Origin: Paenibacillus aceris
Lineage (GTDB): Bacteria > Bacillota > Bacilli > Paenibacillales > NBRC-103111
DNA length: 64,000 bases
Reading direction: 5' to 3'
NCBI RefSeq assembly: GCF_017874035.1
Contig: NZ_JAGGKV010000029.1
Span: forward strand, 1-64,000
The translations under genes and the position numbers were made by a program. Each line of letters opens with the position of its first letter. The stretch's first letter is position 1. Below the pieces are notes generated by a model, which saw only the letters and a program-made list of their open reading frames with translations, was not told the origin of the DNA and did not search any database. Positions 17,727-26,314 of this stretch are shown here, in pieces.

Positions 17727-17960
17727 TCAGAATCTTGGATTTACAGCTGAGTAACAGTCCTTACCAATGGATTCAAAGTTTCTTCTCCCCAATACAATTG
17801 TATATCCTTTTGTTATTTTGTTAACATACCGCCAATCATTCGGAATCCTCCATGGAATGTCGTTGTCTTTTCCAATAACTCTGTTTTGTCCATTGCAGCA
17901 ATTAAATATATCTCCACTAACCCCACCCTTTAACAATTTTTGCCTTAAGATATTCGTCAA
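17727..17960 (-). pseudogene. N-terminal fragment of dihydrofolate reductase
   Basis: NRVIGKDNDIPWRIPNDWRYV and TIVLGRRNFESIGK are the start of a DHFR of the Bacillus type, including the NADPH/folate-binding IPW segment. The remaining ~110 residues are missing, and the first ~17 residues are replaced by an unrelated run. Not functional. Confidence 0.8.
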
Positions 17961-18120
17961 TGAACGATAATTGGGGATGATCTTACTAATTTAATATACC
18001 ATTTTCAGGAGATATAGGCGTCAGCCCCGACGAAAGCCTGAAGCTAGATATATGTAAGCTCTTTCCTTTGAAGTTCCCGTCTTTAACAACTCCCCACATA
18101 AGTATCATTATAGCTTACGA

Positions 18121-18147
18121 TGCTAACGTTCCTCGTTAGCTCAACGC
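18121..18147 (+). repeat. Dispersed repeat, copy 6 (right arm)
   Basis: GCTAACGTTCCTCGTTAGC then TCAACG; the left arm and hairpin are not recognisable upstream. Confidence 0.6.
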
Positions 18148-18200
18148 TTATCTGCTATACCCGATTATTGCTAATTCGGCCGGTTGCCTCACTACAAATT

Positions 18201-18998
18201 CTATAAGTATGGGACAATTGTTTTTATCCAATATGCTGCAGGTATTAATATTACTTGTGCTAATAACGTACCACAAAATCTTGAGAACATAAGAGCACCA
18301 AAAACTTTATTGATTGAAGATAACTTAGCTTTTTTACTCAAAGCTTTATCTGTCAGTAATGCAACCTGCGGATCGATCAGTATAGTCAATAGAATAGTAG
18401 CCACTCCGTTTATTAATCCCGAAGATTGAGAAGCCCCAATGTTATATTGTCCTGGCAAAAATGCTGCATATAAAGCTGCCAATACGCCTACAGTATAAAT
18501 AGCGGTCACAAAACAGTTCATAATCATCAATCGTTTTGGGAGTCCACCTGCACGGAGACGCTGAACCATTTCCCACTTCGGCATTCGAAAATGATAGAAC
18601 GAATGTTGAATGACATCAACTCGGAGTACATTTCGAATCATTTTCGGGACTGATTCGGCTTTCTCCATATGTGATACCATACGTCCAGATAATGCTATAA
18701 AAGTAGGAAATAATGCTATTGCCAGTAGAGTACCAAGGGAAGCAGCAGCTAATATAATCCTAAAGTTCCCAACTAGGTTAAACTCTAAATGATTCTTAGC
18801 AAAATCAACGACTTTGCCGGTCATCGTGCCCTGAGCAATATTTGACGTCCTCGAAATAAGAACAATCATACCCGTTAAAGATAGTGCTATCGCTAACTTT
18901 CCTGAGCGAATTCCCGCTATTCTCACCGCGTATGAGAGTGTTTCAGCAGAATGGATAATCAGCGTAAGCAACGATATTAAAACGATACGTTCAATCAT
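18201..18998 (-). CDS. amj: Amj-family lipid II flippase
   Basis: 265 residues, polytopic, matching Amj/YdaH (DUF2837): MIERIVLISLLTLIIHSAETLSYAVRIAG at the start, SRTSNIAQGT near 50, then the conserved VDVIQHSFYHFRMPKWEMVQRLRAGG near 127. Amj is an alternative to MurJ for flipping lipid II and is induced by envelope stress in Bacillus subtilis. GGGAGG precedes the ATG. It stands alone, with a repeat arm just beyond its stop. Confidence 0.9.
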   Translation of the reverse strand: MIERIVLISLLTLIIHSAETLSYAVRIAGIRSGKLAIALSLTGMIVLISRTSNIAQGTMTGKVVDFAKNHLEFNLVGNFRIILAAASLGTLLAIALFPTFIALSGRMVSHMEKAESVPKMIRNVLRVDVIQHSFYHFRMPKWEMVQRLRAGGLPKRLMIMNCFVTAIYTVGVLAALYAAFLPGQYNIGASQSSGLINGVATILLTILIDPQVALLTDKALSKKAKLSSINKVFGALMFSRFCGTLLAQVILIPAAYWIKTIVPYL

Positions 18999-19430
18999 GG
19001 GAATAGCCTCCCTCGTCTGTTGCTTTTTTTATAAGATCTCTCTCAACTTAACTTCCTTACATATAATAACCTAGTTATTTTTTCCAAAAAAGAGAAATTC
19101 CCTTAGTATTTATTTCTTATTTTGATTTTAGTGCCAACTACGTTATCCCGAACTTCGTATTATGAAGTCTCCACAGCTTTTAATTAGATCATAAAGTTCA
19201 ATAAAATGAGCAGGCTGCCGTGGCACCTGCTCATTAATAATCTTATTTAAACTAACGTTCCTAGTTAGCGTAACATGCAGGCCGCGTCCATGAGGATGAG
19301 TAATGAGGAAAATATTTACAAAGAAGCATTTGGTAGCCTATGATTTAAATATTCGCCCATTGGGGGGATTGTGCGTCTATTGGGACCGACTACGCCGGCA
19401 ATGAAATCAAGCTGAAGGAGATGAATAAAG
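18999..19430. other. Intergenic region with one repeat copy
   Basis: Upstream region of amj, then repeat copy 7. 19275-19430 contains a GGGGGGATTG stretch but no supported gene. Confidence 0.4.
19198..19274 (+). repeat. Dispersed hairpin repeat, copy 7
   Basis: Hairpin GAGCAGG/CCTGCTC at 19208-19232 followed by right arm AAACTAACGTTCCTAGTTAG. The left arm is weak. Confidence 0.75.
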
Positions 19431-19646
19431 GTGAAGAATAGATTCGAATTTACTGCGGTCGTCTTAATAGGCAATGGCGAGTTAACAGACGACTTTACAA
19501 TCGACATCGCCAAAATGGCTGACCGTTTAAACACACAGCTGGAGATCGCCAAGAAAGCGCTCCAAACTATTGCGGAGAGCTCAGCTCAAGGCAACGAGGC
19601 AGCCAAAACGATTGCCGCAGAAGCTCTAATAGCGATTGTCGAGTAG
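19431..19646 (+). CDS. Small hypothetical protein, ~71 aa
   Basis: Starts at GTG with AAGGAG about ten bases upstream. The product is a helical, Ala-rich protein (IAKKALQTIAESSAQGNEAAK). No family recognised; length and composition recall small phage or plasmid proteins. It ends just before repeat copy 8 and is one of the few plus-strand genes in this region. Confidence 0.5.
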   Translation: MKNRFEFTAVVLIGNGELTDDFTIDIAKMADRLNTQLEIAKKALQTIAESSAQGNEAAKTIAAEALIAIVE

Positions 19647-19647
19647 G

Positions 19648-19698
19648 TGCCGGCTGCATTCGTGTCTTTTTTGAGCTATCGTTCAGCGTTAGTCCAAA
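19648..19698 (+). repeat. Dispersed hairpin repeat, copy 8 (hairpin 3' half plus right arm)
   Basis: GCCGGCTGC then TGAGCTATCGTTCAGCGTTAG. It follows directly on the stop of the upstream gene. Confidence 0.7.
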
Positions 19699-19804
19699 CC
19701 GAGATGTAATTTAACATAGCTTTGTTAAAAAACTAGACAAAAAAGGAGAAAGAATGTTTTATAAGAGTAAATTAAAAATTTGGATTTTAGGAGGCTTCTT
19801 AATC

Positions 19805-20404
19805 ATGAGTGATTTAGTAAAACTGTCGAAAGCTGCTGTCTTTGGAGCTGCAAATGGCGTAATGTTCATGACTTTTTTTGGAGCGCTTTGGGCTTCCATT
19901 GGTATTATTGGTTCACATGAACTTGGAGCTCCATGGTTACTTGTTCTTTCGGGTATTGTGACTTTAATCTTACTGATTGGAGCCATTTCACTTTTTGGTA
20001 AAGCTCGTAACATGAACAATGCTGTTACACCGAAAGAAAGGGAACATTGGAAAAAAATAAATCGAAAATTTGGTTTGATCTTTGGTCTAGAAGGTCTTGC
20101 GATCTTTATTGCAAGTGTGGTTTGTAACATAATCAATCATTTTGAAGTCTTTTTTCCTATCATGGCTATCATCGTTGGAATTCATTTTTTTCCTTTAGCT
20201 CAATTGTTTCGAGAAAATTTTTATTATGGTACAGGTGTAGTGCTCTGTATTTTAGGCATTATCACTTTCTACTTACCAATAAATGCTACTTTTAGCGGTG
20301 TATCCCTGCTTGCGACGTCTACTTTTATCGGACTTGGCTCTGCTCTGACGCTATGGGTGACAGGTTTGAGAATCTGGATAACCATTATCAAACAATTCAA
20401 ATAA
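19805..20404 (+). CDS. DUF7010-like membrane protein
   Basis: 199 residues from the ATG at 19805 (GGAGG ten bases before). An earlier ATG at 19754 also has AAAGGAG and would add a short basic leader, so the start is uncertain. Six membrane helices; the family is small bacterial integral membrane proteins of unknown function. A strong terminator follows. Plus-strand, unlike most neighbours. Confidence 0.7.
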   Translation: MSDLVKLSKAAVFGAANGVMFMTFFGALWASIGIIGSHELGAPWLLVLSGIVTLILLIGAISLFGKARNMNNAVTPKEREHWKKINRKFGLIFGLEGLAIFIASVVCNIINHFEVFFPIMAIIVGIHFFPLAQLFRENFYYGTGVVLCILGIITFYLPINATFSGVSLLATSTFIGLGSALTLWVTGLRIWITIIKQFK

Positions 20405-20425
20405 ATATATAAAGAGCGATGAGTG

Positions 20426-20482
20426 AACTGCACCCCAATTGTTAGACACACTAACACTAACAATTGGATGTGCAGTTTTTTA
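20426..20482 (+). terminator. Rho-independent terminator
   Basis: AACTGCA..CAATTGTTA and TAACAATTG..TGCAGTT form a long bulged stem followed by TTTTTATT, just after the DUF7010-like gene. Confidence 0.85.
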
Positions 20483-20652
20483 TTATGACAAGTATTTATC
20501 CTGTCATAACCTCTACACAAGCTTCCTCATCTTCATCATCAGCATAACTGTTAGCTGACTTGCAAATTGTTCGAAAACCAACTGATTCTCCCCGATTTCT
20601 TGCGAAACCAATTTTAACACAATTCAAGGGATATATCGGGTAAATTCCACTG

Positions 20653-20692
20653 CGAAGGCTCGTTTTGTTCAACTATCGTTATCCGTTAGCGT
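20653..20692 (+). repeat. Dispersed repeat, copy 9 (right arm)
   Basis: GTTCAACTATCGTTATCCGTTAG. On the minus strand it supplies the last three residues (ANG) and the TAA stop of the SUKH gene. Confidence 0.8.
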
Positions 20693-21143
20693 CTTCTAAC
20701 CAAAAAATTTGATTCCCTTTAAATTGAAAAAGCTGGTCTAACAATTCTGCGAATGACAACGCAATAATCGGTGTTTCTCCCACTAAACCATGCGTTTCAT
20801 GAAAACTATCATAACACCTTCCAAGGCGTTCAGGGTGCAAATCGATCGTTATAAAATCACCATTCCCACAATCAACGATAGTGTATCAATCCTTGGTGAT
20901 GTCATCCTCCTCTTCTTCACCAAGGATCTCTAAATTAGCCAAATTAATCTCTATTGGTGGAATCACACGATAAGGAAATTCAGAATCATTGAAAAGCTGC
21001 ATGCCACCGCACTCTTTATAAAACTCTTCAAGATCGGATGGCAATATGTGAGAAGAACGAAGTTTTGGTAAAGCCGATGCAGGATAAACTTCACAGTTTG
21101 AAAGCGTCTTGGCTTCGTTAATAAACCGAATAACGTTACTCAT
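20679..21143 (-). pseudogene. SMI1/KNR4 (SUKH) immunity-like gene with in-frame TGA
   Basis: 155 codons. The SUKH fold is recognisable: LPSDLEEFYKECGGMQLF near residue 30, then FITIDLHPERLGRCYDSFHE, then PIIALSFAELLDQLF. SUKH proteins neutralise toxins of contact-dependent or secreted polymorphic systems. A TGA at 20886-20888 (ITKD*YTIVD) stands where SUKH proteins have Trp, so a single G-to-A change splits it; reading resumes in frame to the end. The C-terminal ANG and stop are written by the repeat arm. The ATG at 21143 has AAAGGA upstream. Confidence 0.8.
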
Positions 21144-21160
21144 GTCATCATCGTCCTTTC

Positions 21161-21209
21161 TCCGGCTGCTCAATGTTTCTTTAAACTCTCGTTCTCCGTT
21201 AGTTTAATG
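21161..21209 (+). repeat. Dispersed repeat, copy 10 (hairpin remnant plus right arm)
   Basis: CCGGCTGC remnant, then AAACTCTCGTTCTCCGTTAG and TTTAATG, between the SUKH gene and the gene at 21296-21598. Confidence 0.75.
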
Positions 21210-21295
21210 CCGTGGTCCGATAAGGTGCATCGAAAGTACAGCCGTTTAAATAGAAAATCACTATGCGACAGTCGCAAACGGTGATTGTTAAGTGA

Positions 21296-21598
21296 TTAAT
21301 ATTCCGAAATCCTCTCTAAATAATTGTAAATTTTTTTAGCTTCCATTCTTAATAAATCTGGGTCTAATGCATGATTTGCTTGTCCTATCATAAGTCCATA
21401 TAAGAGTAAAAGCCTACTTACAATCTTTTTAGGAATAAATTCTTCATTTTTCATTAAGGTAATAAATTCCTCTAACAACTGATAGAGTACGATTAAATCA
21501 TCACTAACTAGCCTTTTTTCTGTTCTAACAGACACAACTATTTTTTGTGAGAATTTTGTTATTTCAGACTGTTTCTCTAAAACTTTTAATTTATTCAT
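21296..21598 (-). CDS. Hypothetical helical protein, 100 aa
   Basis: Not recognised. All-helical, Leu/Lys/Glu-rich protein (LYQLLEEFITLMKNEEFIPKK..). The start at 21598 has AGGATG upstream; an earlier in-frame Met at 21619 precedes that site. It sits alone between repeat arms at 21209 and 21661, which fits the one-gene-per-interval pattern of this region. Confidence 0.55.
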   Translation of the reverse strand: MNKLKVLEKQSEITKFSQKIVVSVRTEKRLVSDDLIVLYQLLEEFITLMKNEEFIPKKIVSRLLLLYGLMIGQANHALDPDLLRMEAKKIYNYLERISEY

Positions 21599-21660
21599 TT
21601 TACACATCCTAAAAAGCATCTTGAGGGGTATAATACTCGACTGTTACTTTTTTGTCGTAC

Positions 21661-21690
21661 TCGGTAATGTTTACCGCCGTTAGTCAATCA
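21661..21690 (+). repeat. Dispersed repeat, copy 11 (diverged right arm)
   Basis: GTAATGTTTACCGCCGTTAG then TCAATC. Confidence 0.5.
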
Positions 21691-21738
21691 TTGTTCATTC
21701 ATCCAACTTTTTGCCCAGTATATCATACATTTTATTCC

Positions 21739-21762
21739 ATTATACTGCCCGTTAACGATCGC
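21739..21762 (+). repeat. Dispersed repeat, copy 12 (left arm)
   Basis: ATTATACTGCCCGTTAACG, the left-arm core. Confidence 0.65.
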
Positions 21763-21889
21763 TCCTCGATTAATGCTTTTTTCCTCACCGGAAAACAAAG
21801 GGATCTACATATTAGTTATGCATAATATGTAAATCCCTATATTTTACCTTTGGATTCAAACATGAAAAGGAAACAACACCCTTTATATC

Positions 21890-22593
21890 TCACAATTGGT
21901 TTAACTCAAAGGCTAAAGTACCCTCCATTTGTTGGATGACAAGAATTATATCCAACACCATTGCGAACAGATTCTTGTCATAATCAGGTGACAAAATATG
22001 AAGACTATTTCTACTCTCTACATTAAGCGCATCTGCTGGCGGATTCAGCAAACGATGATGCGATTTTAGATGAGCCTTCGCATGTGAAGACAAACGGCTT
22101 TGAATGCTTTTCCGTACCTCCTGCACGCATTCGATCACTGTAAATGAAAGCGATCCGCGATTCGAATCGCGGCAGGAAAGCATTCGCTGAACCAGGTATG
22201 ATAAACCTGATCATCCACGCCAAGTACCAATCCGGTCATCGTTTTGGCTGCTGCCCAAGCTTTGGCTTGCATCTGCTCGCTAATCTGTGGAACGGCTTCC
22301 TGATGCAGACGTTGCACAGTGCTCGTCGGCGCTTGCTGTAGCGTTATTTGTGCCCCACGAATTAGTAGGTCCATCCGAATCCGGCATGACAAGTCGTACA
22401 GAACAAACGAATCGCCGGTACGTGCGGATAGGATTTCCTCTTGAAGACTGACAGATGGCGTACGGTTCGCGTCCCATTGGTACCTTTGCGAATCACGTGC
22501 TGCAGTGACAGGCAGATCGTGATCGACAAACAGAATCTGGCTTATGTGTAACTCTGGTATGTTGAGATGTTCATTGATATACTGGGTTTGCAT
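21890..22593 (-). pseudogene. ISL3-family transposase remnant
   Basis: Two frames join near 22150: one ends ..VLGVDDQVYHTWFSECFPAAIRIADRFHLQ, the start of the ISL3 DDE region (..ADRFH motif), and the other continues VIECVQEVRKSIQSRLS. The N-terminal zinc-binding part is mostly replaced and the C-terminal third is lost. The element is dead. Confidence 0.65.
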
Positions 22594-22742
22594 CTGCTTA
22601 TTCCTTTTGTTGTGGTTGGGGAATTACAACAATACAGGAGTGGCAGGAATCAAGTAGACCGATGAATTCCCGGATCGGCTTTCGTCTAAATAAACGAAGG
22701 CATCAATGACAACAAACCAATTTGACGATGAGGTGTTTAAAA

Positions 22743-23159
22743 ATGGCATTAATGTCCACATTCACGAGCTTCAATCTGCCTGTAAACAACGTAGAACAAT
22801 CGAAGGCGTTCTTCACCGGACTCGGATTCGAGCTCAACCCGCAATTCCCCGAGAATGAGAAGTCGGTAGCCATCGTGATCGGCGACAACCTGCAGGTCAT
22901 GCTGCTCACCAAAGAACTTTTAAAGTCGCTCACGCAGAAGGAAACCGTTGATACGGAAAAGTATGCGCAAATGACGATCGCATTGGCCTTCGAGAGCCGA
23001 GAAAAGGTGGATGAAATCGTGAATACTGCGGTCTCCTTGGGCGGGAAATCGTACGAAGAACCTGAGGATTATGGATTCATGTATCATTGGGCCTTCGAGG
23101 ACTTAGACGGCCATATGTGGGCAATCAACTACATGAACACGGATGCAGTTCAAGGTTAA
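22743..23159 (+). CDS. VOC (glyoxalase-fold) family protein
   Basis: 138 residues: MSTFTSFNLPVNNVEQSKAFFTGLGFELNP start, mid-strand VMLLTKELLK, and the closing FEDLDGHMWAINYM. Two betaalphabetabetabeta modules. Members of this branch (PhnB/lactoylglutathione lyase-like) bind divalent metals or antibiotics; no specific substrate is indicated. GAGGTG lies before the ATG at 22743. A strong terminator follows at 23197. Confidence 0.88.
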   Translation: MALMSTFTSFNLPVNNVEQSKAFFTGLGFELNPQFPENEKSVAIVIGDNLQVMLLTKELLKSLTQKETVDTEKYAQMTIALAFESREKVDEIVNTAVSLGGKSYEEPEDYGFMYHWAFEDLDGHMWAINYMNTDAVQG

Positions 23160-23196
23160 GGATAACGGAGAGCGCACTCATACTTGGATTAACATG

Positions 23197-23231
23197 GGAA
23201 GACGCCGGGCACCTTCCCCGGCGTCTTCTTC
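23197..23231. terminator. Terminator hairpin
   Basis: GAAGACGCCGGG/CCCGGCGTCTTC stem with a short loop and a TTC tail, shared by the VOC gene and the convergent fragment. Confidence 0.8.
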
Positions 23232-23236
23232 GCGAT

Positions 23237-23402
23237 GATTAGTTTTGTTCGGTATAGGCTTTGAAATTGTCGATAATCGCTTGCCGGAGCTTTCCGCGTC
23301 GAACGTTTCAATGACCTTCGTCTCATTCCCTTGATCGACGAAAGTAATGTCTCGGTATCCTACTGGAGTGCAATCGGCATAGCATGGGGACTTAGCCGTC
23401 AA
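23237..23402 (-). pseudogene. C-terminal fragment of an AHSA1-type SRPBCC protein
   Basis: ITFVDQGNETKVIETFDAE and then, after a frameshift, AIIDNFKAYTEQN with a stop match the end of Hsp90-activator-like (AHSA1) SRPBCC proteins. The first ~100 residues are gone. A VOC gene beside an AHSA1 gene is a common pairing, so these were probably neighbours once. Confidence 0.6.
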
Positions 23403-23560
23403 GCACTGATTTTAAGGTTGAGCCTTTTTTTTACGTTGTTTTCCCCGAAATTATTATAGAGATATTGAACTTCAGAATTTATTTCCCAGTCTTCACCAAA
23501 AAGTTCATCGACGATGCTCTCTAAATCAAGTGACAACTGGAATTTTGATATTTCTCCCTC
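23399..23560 (-). pseudogene. Unrecognised small coding fragment
   Basis: The minus-strand frame reads LSLDLESIVDELFGEDWEINSEVQYLYNNFGENNV, protein-like and acidic, but no start codon or ribosome binding site precedes it. Probably the tail of a lost immunity-type gene. Confidence 0.35.
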
Positions 23561-23653
23561 AAGGTATTATAACAATTTTGAATCCAACACTTTATATCCT
23601 GCTCTTCATAGCTGCCTGCCGTTACAGAACTACTCCTTGTTGTTCAACTAAAG

Positions 23654-23682
23654 TGCAACTAAAGTTCTTCGTTAGTTCAATG
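23654..23682 (+). repeat. Dispersed repeat, copy 13 (right arm, partly duplicated)
   Basis: CAACTAAAGTTCTTCGTTAG then TTCAATG. An extra GTTCAACTAAAG precedes it. It provides the stop codon of the next gene on the minus strand. Confidence 0.75.
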
Positions 23683-24079
23683 TCTCTGGATTTTCGTTCA
23701 ATCCAAGAATTTCAATTACTTCAGCTCGTCCAATTCTTCTTGACCCAGCCATAAAGTATCCAATGATGCCTAATTTACTTCTATGTATATGTACTTCTCT
23801 TCTCATCTGGGGAAACAGAAATCACATCCTCGCGGTACCCTGAATGGGAACAGGGAGAGTTCTGTCTAAAATAACATTTCCGAATTCATCTTCAAATTCA
23901 GGATGGATAATAAATATGCCTGTTTCACGAATATTATCAACATCATATGAAAAGTCGCATCGTAAGCCCTGGTAAACGGGATTTTTTCTGCCGCCTTCTT
24001 CTTCGGTATCAAGCCTGTATCTAATTCTAAAATCTGGAGAATGATTTGTTACTTCCTCATACGGCGTCCAAGCCTCCAT
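23672..24079 (-). pseudogene. Unknown small protein with an in-frame TGA
   Basis: 136 codons. An 85-residue N-terminal part (YRLDTEEEGGRKNPVYQGLRCDF) is followed by a TGA at 23822-23824, after which the same frame continues FLFPQMRREVHIHRSKLG.. then FMAGSRRIGRAEVIEILG to a TAA inside the repeat arm at 23672-23674. The TGA falls in GTARM*, where TGG (Trp) fits well. It resembles small proteins with an EF-Tu-like C-terminal fold, seen in immunity islands; that similarity is from memory and weak. The ATG at 24079 is preferred over the GTG at 24091. Confidence 0.6.
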
Positions 24080-24151
24080 TACAACAAACACCCCTTATTT
24101 TAAAAATAAGATATATGTTAAATCCTACCACATAAAAGGGTTCTTTTATTA

Positions 24152-24245
24152 CACTAATCTGCCCGTTAACGTAATGAAGCTGCCAATCGTAACGGCAGCT
24201 TCTCTAATTATGTTTATTCAACAAACGTTATCCGTTAGCGTAACA
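24152..24245 (+). repeat. Dispersed hairpin repeat, copy 14 (full)
   Basis: Left arm ATCTGCCCGTTAACG, hairpin GAAGCTGCC/GGCAGCTTC, spacer, right arm AACAAACGTTATCCGTTAG. A textbook copy. Confidence 0.9.
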
Positions 24246-24342
24246 ATGTGCTGCCATGAGGCAGCACATATTGAAAACCACCAAGTCGAACATTGTCGGA
24301 ATTAGAAGGTGCGCTTGTATGATTCCCTAAATGTTCTGAGAC

Positions 24343-24600
24343 TTAATGATCTAAAGAGGACTTCATCTTTTCAAGTTCAATACTTTCCTGAGTAGTAATG
24401 GCTATAGCTTTATCAACCAACTGCTCTAGTTTTTGAATGCTTTCATCATCGATTCCTGAGTTTGTACTGGCGTTATCGTAGTTGTTTTGGCTAGCGTTAT
24501 TATTCGATGTACTCTGATTAGTAATTTGAGATCCTGCGACAGTAAAGGCATTTAGGCCGCTTGAATTGCTTGCGTTACTAGTCCCACCTTGACTATTCAT
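24343..24600 (-). CDS. Low-complexity Asn/Ser-rich small protein
   Basis: 85 residues. The first ~50 are Asn/Ser/Gly/Gln-rich (GGTSNASNSSGLNAF..) and the rest form a Leu/Glu/Lys helix (IQKLEQLVDKAIAITTQESIELEKM). GGAGG lies before the ATG. Such proteins in spore formers can be coat or exosporium components; this is a guess from composition and from the YjcZ-like gene 500 bases upstream. Confidence 0.6.
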   Translation of the reverse strand: MNSQGGTSNASNSSGLNAFTVAGSQITNQSTSNNNASQNNYDNASTNSGIDDESIQKLEQLVDKAIAITTQESIELEKMKSSLDH

Positions 24601-25093
24601 AAAAATAATCCTCCATAGTAATATCGTTTTAAGTATTTTTATTTTTTCCTGTAATTATAAGTTTTATTTCATAACATAAGAAAAAAAGACGATCCAACTA
24701 GGAATCGACGTTTCTACATGACTTGGATTAGGTTAATTTGTTAACACCATTAAATCGCCCGCTTCATCGGTCATAATGCGATGCTTTGGAACCTCGATTA
24801 TCGAATCGTGGATAGATTTCATTTTTGGCTTTGATCAAAAAAACAGAATTACAAATAAGTTTTGAAGTACTTCTTACAAACCATTGCCTATCGACTCATT
24901 CGTTCGTCGATTTCAAACTTTACATACTCAGCCTCTCATTTAAAACATCTCTCTCTTTACGAGAAGGTGTTTTTTAGTTTCCAACAACGAGAAAAAACGA
25001 TCCGTGTTCGCGCATCTACTTCGCGATAGGAACCGTTTTTGTTTTTCTCGATATTAGTGTTGGTTTAGAACACACAAGCTGCTGATAAGATGA
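24601..25093. other. Intergenic, long AT-rich hairpin
   Basis: No gene. CGAGAAAAAACGATCC and GGAACCGTTTTTGTTTTTCTCG pair at 24988-25050 around a loop that itself contains TTCGCG/CGCGA. On the minus strand it is a plausible terminator for the YjcZ-like gene. Confidence 0.5.
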
Positions 25094-25130
25094 TTACCAA
25101 ACACAAGTTACTGATAAGATGATTACCAAA
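25073..25130. repeat. 29-bp tandem duplication
   Basis: Two adjacent 29-base units differing at two positions (25073-25101, 25102-25130). The inner unit contains the stop of the YjcZ-like gene, so the duplication rewrote its C-terminus. Confidence 0.85.
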
Positions 25131-25180
25131 AGAATAAAAAGAACCAAAACAGCTGCTGTGCTAGTACCTACTCCGCTCAT
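25094..25180 (-). CDS. YjcZ-family sporulation peptide
   Basis: 28 residues: MSGVGTSTAAVLVLFILLVI then a short end with Cys and Trp. A Gly/Ser/Thr head followed by one hydrophobic helix is the form of YjcZ/SscA-type spore peptides. GAGGGG lies eleven bases before the ATG. The tandem duplication replaces the older ending (..ILSAACVF) by ..ILSVTCVW. Confidence 0.7.
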   Translation of the reverse strand: MSGVGTSTAAVLVLFILLVIILSVTCVW

Positions 25181-25377
25181 ATTTACTCATTCCCCTCAGT
25201 AAATTTTCATTACGATATAAACATATGCTTCCTACATAGTGATTGCTTGGACATAAGTCGAGCTGCTTGATGGAAGGAATAAAAAAAACCGTTCCTCCTA
25301 AATAGAGAATGCGGTTTTCTGTTATTTTATATTGTTGATTTCAACCAATAGAAAAACCGCCTCATGATAAAGCGATT

Positions 25378-25408
25378 AATTGAACTCTCGTTTACCTTTA
25401 GCTTAATC
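25378..25408 (+). repeat. Dispersed repeat, copy 15 (right arm)
   Basis: ATTGAACTCTCGTTTACCTT then TAGCTTAATC, a diverged right arm, preceded by a short dyad remnant. Confidence 0.6.
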
Positions 25409-25526
25409 TCTCTTCCGATCATGCTCCATAATAATGAGAAATTTTAATTTAATTGAGTTCTCGTGCTCTGTCTAGTGAGCAATATTCAAAAGCTACATAT
25501 CAATCTTCAAACCCTCGCAAGCAGTA

Positions 25527-26111
25527 TTATCGTCGTTGTCTTACCTTTCTCTTCCCCCACGGTTTTAAATATGAGATCGCGGTTAAAAAGACTAATATTG
25601 CTAACACTAATACGCTTCCAGTCAGTATCATTTTTTGACTATGAAGGTATTCGGGATTGTATATGGGTTCAAGCTCTTTTAGAGAAAGCGCATTTAATGC
25701 CTTTTCAATCCACGTACCAATAAAAATACTACCAAAGAAAATCGTTATCAAATTGCCGACCCACTTCGCGATAATCCAGTAATGTGTGGTGATCCCCCAC
25801 GCTCCGACAGCTAGCCAAATACCAGTTGCCAAACTCCCTAAAGCCCCTGGAACAATTAAGTAATAGTCAAAATATTTGATGAAATAATGAGCAGCATAAA
25901 TAAGTTCGCGATCTTTTAAATAGATTGTAAATAGTGTTAAGACGAAATTACCTAACACCCCTGTAAAATACATAATCACAAAGAGAACATGGAAGATTAC
26001 CCACCATTTTTTCCGTTTTACATCTAATCTGGTAGCCCTCAATTTGCCAACCAAGATTACTGATCCCGCAATTAGTATAACCATTAATAATGTCCACAAA
26101 AAAGCAATCAT
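25527..26111 (-). CDS. DUF2269-like membrane protein
   Basis: 194 residues with five to six helices. HVLFVIMYFTGVLGNFVLTLF near residue 30 and LIVPGALGSLATGIWLA near 90 are typical of DUF2269 membrane proteins (function unknown). The C-terminus is strongly basic (KPWGKRKVRQRR). The ATG at 26111 with GAGGGG upstream is chosen over 26159. It stands alone between repeat arms at 25408 and 26221. Confidence 0.75.
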   Translation of the reverse strand: MIAFLWTLLMVILIAGSVILVGKLRATRLDVKRKKWWVIFHVLFVIMYFTGVLGNFVLTLFTIYLKDRELIYAAHYFIKYFDYYLIVPGALGSLATGIWLAVGAWGITTHYWIIAKWVGNLITIFFGSIFIGTWIEKALNALSLKELEPIYNPEYLHSQKMILTGSVLVLAILVFLTAISYLKPWGKRKVRQRR

Positions 26112-26220
26112 GAAAATCTGACCCCTCGCCCATAAATTTTTACTTGCAACGGTTTGCAAGTTTTATCTTACAGGTCGATTACTGACAACAATGTGTCAGT
26201 GTTAAAAATAATATCATTGA

Positions 26221-26314
26221 TATTATCCTGCTCGTTAGCGGGGAAAAGGTAGCCTCTTAATCTCGGCTGCCTTCACTGGTGTTTTATTGAACTAAAGTTT
26301 CTCGTTAGCTGAAT
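26221..26314 (+). repeat. Dispersed hairpin repeat, copy 16 (full)
   Basis: ATCCTGCTCGTTAGCGGGG, hairpin AAGGTAGCC..GGCTGCCTT, right arm GAACTAAAGTTTCTCGTTAG. Very similar to copies 17 and 22. Confidence 0.9.
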
